Of a DNA stretch of 64,000 bases, positions 33,590-45,400 are shown piece after piece. Numbering within the stretch: the first letter of the stretch is position 1; the number at the start of each line of letters is the position of its first letter. The stretch is from contig NC_088303.1 of NCBI RefSeq assembly GCF_032854445.1, positions 5,649,501-5,713,500 of the forward strand, written 5' to 3'. Below the pieces are notes generated by a model. The model saw nothing but the letters and a program-made list of their open reading frames with translations, had not been told where the DNA came from and searched no databases. Made by a program: the position numbers and the translations under genes. The DNA comes from Liolophura sinensis (lineage: Eukaryota; Mollusca; Polyplacophora; Chitonida; Chitonidae).

Positions 33590-34060
33590 ATCTATAAGGA
33601 CTCGGCTATCATGGCCGAACATGGCCACCTAGCAACACCTTTTATCCATTTTCCGCCATGGTGACATACGACTTGGACATCACTGGAATGACACCGCTTT
33701 CCGTCCACCCACCCAGTTACTCCGAGGAAATGACAAATTCTTTCAAATTCCTCGTTCAATCTTGCAATATCCGTTTCATTTGGAAATCGGGCGAAATCAT
33801 TTATCTTTGTTGATTATGTCCGAGAGATGCGATGAATTGCTCTACATGCAGTTGGTTGTGAAACCTGAAGAAGATCACCCACGACAGAGTGAAATGTTGA
33901 TACGGCAGAAGAGATTGGTTTCTCAATGCTGGGTGTCCAATCGCCGTTTTCATTAAATGTGCAATGAAGAGAATCCCTGCACGTGTAAATCTCCACTTTT
34001 TGTACGTCATCAAGGATATCTATGGGGTTTAGCCTAGCTGTCTCTGAAAACACGTTCTAT
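33590..34060 (-). pseudogene. PIF/Harbinger (HARBI1-like) transposase relic
   Basis: Minus-strand reading gives ARLNPIDILDD, then VGDLLQVSQPTACRAIHRIS, a stop, FPNETDIARLNEEFERICHF, GVTGWVDGK and HSSDVQVVCHHGGKWIKGVA-RW, in the order seen in Harbinger transposases. The stretch between GWVDGK and HSSDVQVV is deleted, and in-frame stops and frame changes are present, so it is not functional. An open frame at 33244-33579 follows on the same strand but is not clearly related. Confidence 0.75.
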
Positions 34061-34098
34061 ACGCATTAATCGGTTTGTTTTTGCTAACTCAAATATGC

Positions 34099-34463
34099 AG
34101 ACCGGCCCGGATAGCACAGTTGGTAGAGCGTCCGCTTCGGGACCGGTAGATCCAGGATCAATCCTTGATCGAGTCACACCTAAGACTTTAAAAGAGGAAG
34201 TTGTAACTTCCTCGCTTGGCGTTCAGCATGAAGGGGATAGTGCAACGACTGGTTGACCCGTATCAGTATAATGGCTCGGGCGGGGCGGCTTACTTGCCTT
34301 CGGTAAGTCGTCTCAGTGAGGCAGCACTAAATAAAAGAGCGGTGGAAATCCGTCCTGCAACAAGGAGGCACATTACACGTACATGCATCCTAATGATTCC
34401 TTCGTCGTCATATGACTGAAAAATTGTTGAGAACGACGTTAAACCCCAAGCACTCACTCACTC
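34099..34463 (+). mobile_element. tRNA-derived SINE, family A
   Basis: Nearly identical to the 24.5-kb copy but in the opposite orientation. ACTCAAATATGC occurs on both sides (34087-34098 and 34464-34475), the target-site duplication partly merging with the (CACT)n tail. Inserted beside the Harbinger relic. Confidence 0.88.
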
Positions 34464-35215
34464 ACTCAAATATGCGTCTTGCCATGTTTCTTGTTTAAGG
34501 TGCAAATCTCACTTTGTTTGGTTGTCAACTAGTGAATTAAAGTCACCTGAGATCGACTTTAACTCCAGCAGCCAACGCAGCAGCCAAATAAGCCTAACAA
34601 ACTTTTATGAATATCAGTTAGCTTCCATTTAGGCTTCATTAAAAATGTATTAAAAATACGCGCAGGTATTTGTTCTCCTCCGAAGCATATAAAATATACC
34701 TGTAAATTATGTTATAAGGGACACCTTGGTGATCCAGGTAAAAAAAAAACAGAAAAAAACTTTCTAGCAGTGTAAACTGTAATCTGAAAAATAAGGGAAA
34801 TTACAGTGAACTCGATGAAAAGTTTAGAAATCACCTGTAGGGGGAGTAAATGAAAGAGAGAGTCATTATATTATCCTTGCTATAGGCCTATATGACTTCT
34901 TATCAAGAGGCATGAGTGAATTTTGTCTTTCGTCTTTTGCGTTTGCTGTGTTGCGAAAAATGAATTATTCACAAATTTATTAAACACTTCATGCAGATAA
35001 ATTTCAAATAATCCCTAATCTTGACCATTTTAAGCATGTATGGCATTTTGGAAATACGAATATACAGCCGTGAATTAGTTGTTGCACTGTCACGGCTATA
35101 TACTTTCCTGGTAAGTATTTTCGGATGCAATTTCGAACAAAAATCTCTTCTCGATCTTCTTCCTTCTGTCATGTACGTTATTAAGTACCTATTCGGCTGT
35201 TGTAAAGACTTGAAT

Positions 35216-35343
35216 GGGCCGGTTTCATGAAGCTCACTCAGCTAAGTTTGTCCTGAACTACTATGGCGACGTATATTGCAAAGACATAAAGAACACTTAG
35301 CTAAGGGCTACTTAACACCAAGTATGCTTCATGAACCAGCCCT
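35216..35343. mobile_element. MITE-like inverted-repeat element
   Basis: A 128-bp element with imperfect terminal inverted repeats: GGGCCGGTTTCATGAAGC at the left, and the reverse complement of the right end AGGGCTGGTTCATGAAGC. Subterminal AGCTAAG motifs are also inverted. No coding capacity; no clear target duplication. Confidence 0.6.
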
Positions 35344-35550
35344 AGGGTTATATTTACGTGTAACTTTCTACGTCATTACTTACGTCAGTTCATTCATGCT
35401 TCGCTGAATGAGGGTGGCCAAATATGGAGGAGACCCTTTCCAGATATAGTTCACGTGACAAAGGCATGGGACACATGTACATGTGCATTCAACCCTTACC
35501 ATCTTTATCTGTGTTAAAGGCGTCTAAAAACCATGTTCTAGCACATCAAC

Positions 35551-35626
35551 TAGAGTGCTGTAGTGGTATAAGAGACCGCCTAAGGACCCGACAAGCTGTC
35601 TGATGGAAGTTCGAATCCAAAACATT
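35551..35626 (+). other. tRNA-like relic followed by an A-rich tail
   Basis: GCTGTAGTGGTATAAGAG resembles an A box and AAGTTCGAATCC is a good B box, with GCCTAAGGAC between them as in leucine tRNAs. It cannot fold as an intact tRNA, and an A-rich tract follows at 35645-35667, so it is a SINE head or retro-pseudogene. Confidence 0.45.
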
Positions 35627-36669
35627 CCACAAGAAATAAATCCTAAAAAAAAAAGAAAAAAAAGAATACATCTCAAATTATACAGCGCAACAATGTCATT
35701 TACATCACACTTGTCAGAATCTGTTTACGCTGTTTTCCATTGTATGCAAATTGAACATCTCCCCATTCAATTCTAACCAATGAAAAATCAGTAAAAGCAC
35801 GTGACCGTGGGAAAAAATGGAAATCATCACGTAAATATAACCCCAGTCCTTACGACTCCCAGATACAGATATTAAATACTAACGTAAATACTTCAGTTTA
35901 ATACATAACGGTGTCTGAGGAAAGACAACACTGGCTAAAGCGCAACATAGATATTTAGCCTGATTTCATCCATATAGTAACCCGACGTCCTGCCAGCAAT
36001 CTAATCGCCAGACCAATAGGTATATCCACGTGATACTTTTGCTGACAACAGAGAACTATTTTCATTTTGAGGGAGGCACGTGGAGTCTAGCCGGTTTTCA
36101 CAGCGGGAGGTCACGCTGGACTGCCCAAAGTAAGTAAAACACCAGCAATTTACACCCATCGCGTGGCCATCGTGGGCACGATATCGCGGCCACGCCTAGC
36201 CTCCGAACGACCGCTGAATACGGTCCCTTTTAACAGGTAAGACACCTAGGCTTAGCAGCCCTTTATGAATAAGGGCCCAGCACTGTACTGATTAACTTTC
36301 AGCAAGCTATATAACTCTACCCCATGTGACATCATATTGGTGGAAGACTTGTGATCTCTAGCCACACTCATGCAAGACGACGCAAGAAAGCACTGTTGGC
36401 CGCTTTATTGTCTCCAACTTGGGGCAATGAGAAAGGGAGGCATTCAGGAAGCTCACTGTCTGCGAATTTATGTGATTGTTCTTAAAGGGCATATTCCAGA
36501 ATCATCCACTTATACAAAAATGGGACTGAACCCAATAATCATATGACCTAGCTATTGAAAGGCAAATACCTACTATGTCACATGCACTAGACCCCGGCCA
36601 ACCCGCTCCTGCAGAAAGGAAGTGAAGAAAAATGAACACGCAAGTTATTGAAATCAAAATAAACATGCT

Positions 36670-36675
36670 TTATTC
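36670..36675 (-). terminator. PARD6: Possible distal PAR-6 poly(A) signal
   Basis: AATAAA on the minus strand within an A/T-rich context. It would imply a 5-kb 3' UTR. Other AATAAA hexamers lie nearer the stop (for example near 40202 and 40598), so the assignment is open. Confidence 0.15.
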
Positions 36676-39600
36676 ATCACCTGAAGTGAATACTGAAAAC
36701 AAGCCATGAACAGTGACAGTGGGAAAAGGCAGGCATGGCTGAATCATGTTGTGATACGCAAATGTCACAAATGCTGATATGTCGAAAAGAGGTTTGTGTG
36801 TGAGTGTGTGTGTGGTGGGGGGGGGGGGGGGAGGGTTGTGTACACCTTATCTGGGACAAAAAACGGATATGTTACACATATCGTGAGGCCAGAATTAACT
36901 GTTGCGAAAAAAAGGGAACAATTTTTTTGGTGAACATTGGACTAAGCATGTATCCCGAAACGAAACCCCTCCTTAAAAACTATTGCAATGGCACATAGTC
37001 GATCATATATTTCTGTTTCATCCCTTGCCCAATTGGCCCTAACAGTGAAATTTTCATCTTTCATGCAGTGATAAAAATCTCTCCAGTTACAATACAATTT
37101 TTAACAATTCGAGAAAAAATGTTATGGTTACGCGTTCAGCCATCATTAATAAACAGAAGTAGCACTGCATGTGTTGACTGACCTCAAATCATGATACAAA
37201 TAAGTTTACCGTAACATTATAGATGGAATGGGGATCAACCATAAACATGCAAACGATTTACAAACTGTTTAACCAACTATCTTGGGTAAAGATCCGACCG
37301 ACAATGGTCAACGTCAACAGAAACTCAAAACTCGAAATTGTGGGCTAACGGTGAAGGTGTGCGACTTGCTGGAGATTTGTTGCAATGGACATTCAATGAC
37401 AACCTTCAATACTTTCGGAGAAATACTGGCCTATACTTTTGTGTATGTGTGCAGCATATTCATCACTGAATTTGAATCAATTTTTGCTAATTCCATGTTC
37501 CCTTAACACCTGTATAAATGCAGATAAGAAACAGACAGGTGTGTCAGAAGGATACTTTGTAAACGTTTTCTAAAAGAAGTCATCACTGTTATCTTCGTAT
37601 TTACTCTGCAATTTCCACAATCTGATCTTGCTGAAGAAAGAGACGAAGTCCCATCCAGTGGGGAGCCTGAGCAGACTTTTAACGGAGCCACGCCAGTTTA
37701 TTGTTTACCTACCGCAATTCGCTGACCTTTTCGACCAGCATGCGTCAAGTCATAGCTGTGTGCCAGATCGTGAAATTTGTCACTTTTACTTCGACTGATC
37801 GAAACTTAAAAACAGTCGGGAGGGCGATTGTTTTCTCGCCTTGACTGATGGCCAGTCAAACATCGCCACGGCAGTGCAGTGCACGTGCTTGGCAAAATGA
37901 AAGTAGTCTGGTAGACACAGGCTTGAAGAATTCCAGCCGACACCATTACTTTTATCCATGAATTAAAATGAAGAAAGTATCAAGCCACAGTTGTTTACAA
38001 ACCTGTAGATTCCGACAATGTCTAGAAGCATGCTCTTGCCAAACTGGCAAATTAACGACTACTTATCCAGCTGTCAGCTACACTGCATCGATGAATGCAT
38101 TATAGGGGGAACAGTTCTGTCCGTTCATAGTTCTGTATGTTTCCGCCATTTCCTTTCGGAAACCGTCAGCTATACACGCATACTCGAGACAAGGTTTCCT
38201 ACACTCATACATGTTCAAACCTCGATCTCACATTATTATGACAGCCCATTGCCATGTCTGTACATCTGTAAATTTGCACTGCGACCGTATAGGTAGACGA
38301 GGACAATCTCCAGATTCCGGTTTCATAAAATGGTGATCATAAACTGAACATGCATGGATTGAACATTGTGTTCGTATGTGTGGAAATGGATGCCTATTAC
38401 CAACTTCATATTGCAACAATTGTATACATTGTGTTAATGCAAGGGTAAATCTATTCCTACGCACATTTTTTGGGGACCTCAGTCATTGCGTCAGTCTTAC
38501 AGATAGCTGTCAAGGTACAGAAATCAACATTGAACAATTAGATAAACTTATTTTCATTAACCCACACCTTGGAGAAATAAAAAAAAGTCAATACGACTGT
38601 GAAATCTCCCCCCCCCCCTCCCCTTATACAGACCAGCAGACGGAAGTTCAAATATAGTCAAACCATCACGTGACTAGCAAAGAGCCTGTGGATTTTAAGT
38701 TGGACGTTTGGATTTGATTTTGTTACTAAACCATTTCAGTAAAGCCATCATAAAGTCATGTGCTGGTATAGGTGTATTTCAAAGACATTCACAACACTTA
38801 CATGTAATCTTTTTTACCAGGGGTAGAATTCAAACCAATTACCAAAACAACAAGTGGTCAGATCGGGTCTCTGCTGATACTGACTGGTCCTACAAACAAT
38901 ATTGGAACTTCTAAGGCTAAACCCAGAGCTGGGCCAAGTTGCGATCTGCATATCAATACAACTCGACTGTTTATAATTGACAACACTGTCAGTTTTAAAA
39001 ACCCTCTCCGAATTCCCCACAAAGAATGATATCGTTAGATCATGAAAGCCTCCATTGGTGAGGTGCGAAGACGTATGTATGTTTTGATGCAAACAAAGTG
39101 TGTGAAACCATATTTTCTCACGGGGAGAAGCGGGTAATGCTGAGTCTAATTTCCGTATGCGAGTGCTGCTCAGCTGGTCGCAAAGGTCAACGAATTACGG
39201 TAGTTAATACTGGGTTTTATGTCCGAGAACAAAAAAAAATATCAACCAATGGCAATACTTTGATAAACACAAATCTTTGTTCACCTTCAGCCAACTATGT
39301 TTCTCTTTGCAATCCTACACAGTTAACACATGGATGAGAAAAATCAGGCCAACTGGAAAAAGGAGAAAAAAAAATCAAAAACACAAATATGGAACACCTG
39401 TGATAAGAGGTATTGTTCTTTGTGTCTGCCTACATGTGTAAGCCTCATTTACACTTCATAAGAGTATAATTTCATATGTGTGCTTGTATACACTGTATAT
39501 ATACTGCTAGGTGCATTTACACTTGTATGTTTACTGTTCATGGCTCACATTTATAATATCAGTTTGAGAATAAATTTGTCAGAATCATTGATGGAATGTG

Positions 39601-41734
39601 CAATGTTGCAGTCTTTGACCAAACAATCCATTTATGTTAAGAGGAATTTGGGCAATCTAGGTTAAGGGATGGCTCATCAAGACTCTGCAAAGGGAGAGGA
39701 ACAAAATGGTCTTGTCAAGAGAAAGTTGTTACCCAGCTATTATTAACACCACAGAACCAAGTTTAGCAAAACAAGATCTGTTAGGATTGTTTTCTAGGCT
39801 TGATGCTAATTGATAACACAAGGCCATGGTTTTGGTATGATCAGTCAGGCACATTACAACCTTATACATTGGACTATAATTCTGTCTCAAATCAGATCAT
39901 GAGTTTTAAATCCGCTGAATTTCCAAAAAGGGAAGGCCCAACCCTGGATTCAACTTTCTCAAATACCAGATTAAACTGTACACAAGCCATTTCAGACACT
40001 AAAGTACTTTTACGCTCCCCACCCCCATGATAGGAAATCTAATTCATACACTGCTAATAAAATACATTCAGTAGCAATAAATAAAAAAAAGATAATTTCA
40101 AATTAAAATGAAGATTGTGATACAATTTACAGGTTCGCTTGGATACATAAAAAGTTATACTCCAGTGATGTTCCCAGTAACACCCATGTACAATTGAAGG
40201 TCTTTATTATACATTTAACTTACATTATGTGTGGTCAGGTTCTTTTTTGAATTGTGTAATTGCCAAATTTTTCACAGTTCATGTTTTTAGTCCATGTCTT
40301 TAATAAGCAGATATCCCACAAGGGCCAATAAAAAAATTAAAGACAACTGGAACGAAAGAGATATTGATGAGTAAATGAGTATACCTTTTACCAGAATGGC
40401 AAATTATGTTCATTAGGTGACATTAGTTTGGGCCCACATGTACTTTCAACTTGATACATTTTTCACATCAGGACAAAATCAACAAGCAATCACATGAAAC
40501 AAGGTAACATTTGTAAATAGAAAAGTAAGAACAAATGTTTCATCCAGAACTCACAACACATGTATGTATGATATATGTCTGGAGAATTTTTTTGCCTTGT
40601 TTATTTTGGGTAAAAATGAACATTAAAAATTAGAGCTGAATCCAAATGTTAAGACATCTTTTTAGGAATGCAGTTAAAAACTAAATGTAGTCATCATGTA
40701 AGACAAGGAAAGATTAAAACTTATGAATCCAGACATTTTCTAAAATTTATAGAACATATTAAAACTCTTTGTTTTAAAACCAAGTATGAGACATTGGATG
40801 GAATGTGAGTAGGAATATATACAGCTCAGCAAAATTGGACCTCAATTAAATCAACCCTGGTCCCTTACAGAAAAAATAACCACATTTGCAACAGCGATGT
40901 GCTTTAAAAAAAAAAACATATATGTAATATATATATATATATATATATATACATGAATACAGAGTAATTCAACACATTACACTGAGGAATTGTACACAGA
41001 GCATCTTTAACAAGTCTTACAAAAATGAAATATAGAAAAGTCAACATTGCTGTGAGCCTCACCAGGAGAGTTGCAAGCTTCTTGGGAATAGTAAACCATA
41101 AAATATAGTTAATTTAAAATTCACATTGGTTATATGCAAGGCTAAATAAGACAACATGAGAACTGTATTATTTTCAGTATCAAAAAGGCAAGATATTGCG
41201 TCATTCAAACGCAAACATTGATGTGATAATTTGGCCCGCGCAACACATCTTCATTTAGATATGTATATAGATACATGTATATTTAAAAAAGTTCATCCAA
41301 CAATACATAAAAAGCACAGATATAAGAATAAATGTAGCATGAAAAGTTCCATGCACAACTGTCAGATACCAAGAGATATATGAATGATTTTTGATACCAA
41401 ATACAGAACATACAGGCCACTTGCGCAGAGCTCTTGTAGCGTTAGGTGCATGTAACTACCACAGCAAGAATACGTCTCCCCCACTGAGTGCTATTGTAGT
41501 TAGAATGCACATACATGTAATGCTACGATGGCTTCATGAAATCAAGACCCGTTGTTGTGCACACCTTACAGCTTTTGGTCCCAAAATTGAATAGACTGGC
41601 AGGTCACAGCCTTGCAATACACAGGCACCAACTGAATGTACACAAATGCTTCAGCCCCTAACTGGACTGTCACTGAAAAGATGTTGATGTAAAAATATGT
41701 GTAGAAGGGCTAGGGTGACCCACAGAAGTAATTG

Positions 41735-42450
41735 CTAGAGGCTCAGTAAGGCTGCCTTATCCTTGTTGTTGTTGTTGGACACTGCCTTTGTCGTCTTTGG
41801 CGGAGTTTTAATATGTTCGTGCACTTCATCTTCGTCGTCATCCTCTTTTGAGTGCTCGATAACAGTGTCACTTTCTCCAGATTTGGTGGACTTGTGGGAA
41901 TGGAGCGAGCCTGTGGAATTCTGGGATATGTGCGAAGACTGGGAGTTGCGTCCCACTTTGGCGAGCTGAGAGGCTAGCGTCAGTCTCTGGTTGACTGGTT
42001 TGACTGTGATGATGAGGTTAGAGCTGTTGGCCACCATCATGTCTGTCACTTGGTCGAGGGTTTTACCAGACACCTCAATACCATTTACCTCTAGCACCTC
42101 ATCGTTCACCGCCAGCAAACCTGTGCTCTCAGCCAACCCGCCAGGCACCAGACGTGAAATAAAAATAGCTGGCACTTTCTCCAAGCCATGAGAGGTGACA
42201 CGAAGACTCGTTCCATCACGAATGTAAAATCCTAAAGGTTTGTCCGACCCGTTTTTCATAAGTTTTACCCTGCGATGTGTCTCTGGCACGATGTCAACAT
42301 CGATGATAGCAGAAACGCGACGGAAATCTTCTGGCATGCTGATCTGTGGTCGAGGTTTTGGCAGCGGTTCGTTGTGGATCAACTTGCTAATGGGGTTCTT
42401 CTTTTTCATGGGTAATGTGCCATAGCCATTGAATTGGAACTCTCCATCAT
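41735..42450 (-). CDS. PARD6: PAR-6 exon 3, semi-CRIB, PDZ and C-terminus
   Basis: Acceptor TTTTGTAG. Begins [14 protein letters not shown] and carries both ligand-binding modules and the stop. PDZ contains PLGFYIRDG (carboxylate loop) and [20 protein letters not shown]. An MHFV extension upstream of the acceptor is intronic. Confidence 0.96.
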
Positions 42451-45400
42451 CTACAAAATGCAAAATATGGGTCAGTGATGGAACAAAGAGACAGGCAAAT
42501 GCTTGGAAAATAATACTAGGGAACTAGAAAACTCTTAGTTTTTAATGAACAACAGGAAACACCTAAATTGTTCAGTAATATACAGTAACTGTTTACCAAG
42601 AGATATCTATGCTACATGTGAGCAGAGAGATTACATGTATATACAGGGCAACTCTTTCCACAGAGACAAGCATACACTAAATACAAGTACATGTATATAC
42701 TAGACCACTGTTTGTGGAAACCCAAGCATGCATCAATAAATGTACATAAAAAGAGACAATACATGCACATGTACACAAAAAGAGACAATATATGTATACA
42801 TTTATGTTTATCATAGCGATTCATACACTTCCATTCTCATTACCAGTAGCAGGTAGTGTAATAGGCTATTTAAAAAAAACAAAAAAAAAAAACAACAAAG
42901 AAATATTCAAGTGCAATTAAACACTGCTGAGGAAAATTTGCTTATGAGGTAAGCTTGGAGTACAGCTTAAAAGTTACGCACATGTATGTGTGTCTAATTA
43001 TGAATGTAAAAAGGGGGACAACTTGTGTAGTCCAAAATGCAGAATCCATCCGCTTAAACCCAAGTCCACTTTAATACATGCACTTTCATCCAACATTATC
43101 CACTTCAGAAATAAACTTTTAAAAAAATCCCAGCATGAACATTCAACAACTTGATACAAGTTAAAGATTACATTAGACACTCAACATAAATCAGCACAAT
43201 TCATGTGAATGTACATTATGGTGTATAGGGAGGAAAACCAAATAACATGGTTGACAAAACAAAAGAAGATAATCATAAATGACATTAAATTTAGCTCATG
43301 ACTGAGTTGCACATTTTCCCTGATCTTATTGATCTTGGAAGGGTGTTTTGAAGTTTGTTTGGAAGGTCAGGTGATATCTTAGTTGGGAAATGTAAGTTTC
43401 AGCACCCAAAGTAACGTTTATTTCAATTAGCATCTACAAATGCACCTTTTTTTAGCGAAATTTTATACAGAAACACTGTATTATTAAAGGCTTCCTACAA
43501 ACTACGTCAACCGGAGCTGACAAGGAAATGGCGCTGAGTTCCATAGTTACTGTGAAGTGCTATATATGGATAGGGCTGTTCTCAGCTACAATACATATAT
43601 ACAGCTTATTACACAGATAATTCAGGGACCCATAAAAAAAATCCTCATGAGTACAAATAATGCTTACATGTCTTAACAAGGTACTTTTTATGGTCTACTG
43701 TGTTCAGTTTGCCTCAAGTGTGTAGCGTAAATGTCTAGACAGCTCTTGACTGACAAAGTTGATCTGGTCTACACTGTACACGTCAGGGACATGTATCAAG
43801 GTAATTGGGAGCAAATAAAATGAAGTACATGTAGAACATTGCACAACACATCATATGATTGCATGCCACTATGCCAAACATGTTTCCTGGAGAAATTAAT
43901 GTTTAACAGTTTCCATGTCAATGATGTGGTTGTTAAAGCAAGCAGACATAAATATTGATAAAATGTAATATCATGGTGCAATAGATTGCCCAAGTTTTAA
44001 TATCAAGCTGGTACTCCTCGTGTGGACCCAAAGCATACATACATGTGTATGCACATACATGTATACTGCTGTGCATGTGGTCACCAAACAGGAAGGGGGA
44101 GGGGTAGTGGTCATGTGCATGTCTGTACACATGTAATGCCTTTAGATCTAATAACAAAAACAGATGGCAGATTCAGCCACAGGATCGCTACAGAATTCTT
44201 GAGCTACATGTACATGTATCTTACAGGTTTAGAATCCATTAAAAAGGCAGATTGTCACAAAAACTGACCACTCTCTTTCTGTGGACACATTTGTATATAC
44301 ACATTGGAGCACTCAATTCAGGTATACTTTAAAAGGCACTTGCACAAAATAAAAATGTCCATGTACATGTTCCACTGGTTGGTGCAAGAATGAGCCAGTA
44401 GACAGAGGTATGACAGGCTTCTGACTACAAAATGCATGTATACAATGTATGTGTAAACAGCAGGAGGTATAAACTGAAACAAGAGGAAGGTACAGGAAGG
44501 GAGAAAGGTACAAAAACAGAGTAAAATACAGGAACACAGGAATGTACAAGAAAAGAAAACAGTACGGGAAGGGAGAAAGGTACAAGACCAGAGAACACTA
44601 CAGTAAGGGAAGAAGGTACAGGAACAGAGGTGGAAGGTACAAGATTAGAGGATGGTACATAGCACTTGGAGGAAGGTACAAGATCAGAGGATCGTACACA
44701 GCAAGGGAGGAAGGTACAAAAACAGAAGAAGGTATAGGAAGAGGGGAAGATACAAGAAAAGAGGACTGTACTGAAGGGCAGGAAGATACAAGAAAGGAAG
44801 AAGGTATAGGAAAGGAAGAAGGTTAGGAGATGAGGGATCAATCTCTTCGCTGTATGACCACACAATGAAAGAGGCCAGAATGCAGACTTGACTGGGCCTG
44901 TTTTCATAAGCTGACCATATCCACACAATACTGGCCAAGGTCATTCCTTGCATTATCCCCACATGCCTAACATTCCTGCCTCCCCAAGGGCTGGGATAAA
45001 CCTCCCCATCTGTTTGTCTAACAGCTGGACCACAAACTGCATCACACAAACAACTTTCCTTCTCTGTTTTTAAACCCCACTCATGACTTCCTCTTTTAGC
45101 CAGCCTTACAATTTGAAGGACACTGAGCAAGTCTGTTCAACCAGCACCCACAGTACATGTATTTCCAGTGCCTGTGCACTGATTTCATACTGGGCAAATA
45201 TAGCTACCCATAATGCTTCACTCCTTATTGTATTTGACATTCAGATTGCTGCAATGATGCATTTTCACATACATACATTGACATGCAATCTACTTGTAAC
45301 TTCCTTTTATTAAGGTTAAAAATGCCTGAGAATTGTTGATCAGCCAAACCCCAAGGCCCCTGCTTGTCTGTGGGAACAGAGCTGTTAGGTTTGGAGATTT

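Larger units (their letters stand above)
32025..41734. other. Intergenic region, DUF218 gene to PAR-6
   Basis: No convincing gene. It holds a possible repeat relic around 32200-32450 ending in a SINE-like CACGTTAAACCTCAAG, a decayed Harbinger transposase, a SINE, a MITE-like inverted repeat, a tRNA-like relic, a GT/poly-G tract near 36800-36835 and poly-C near 38610. 36.9-41.7 kb is AT-rich; part may be the PAR-6 3' UTR. Confidence 0.6.

Noticed and set aside
34105-34180. Possible tRNA gene
   Set aside because: Box A and degenerate box B are present, but it is the head of a SINE with body, tail and target duplication.
44425-45130. 167- and 148-codon minus-strand open frames rich in Leu, Phe, Tyr, Pro and Ser
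   Set aside because: They read the complement of a purine-rich repeat; composition explains their length.
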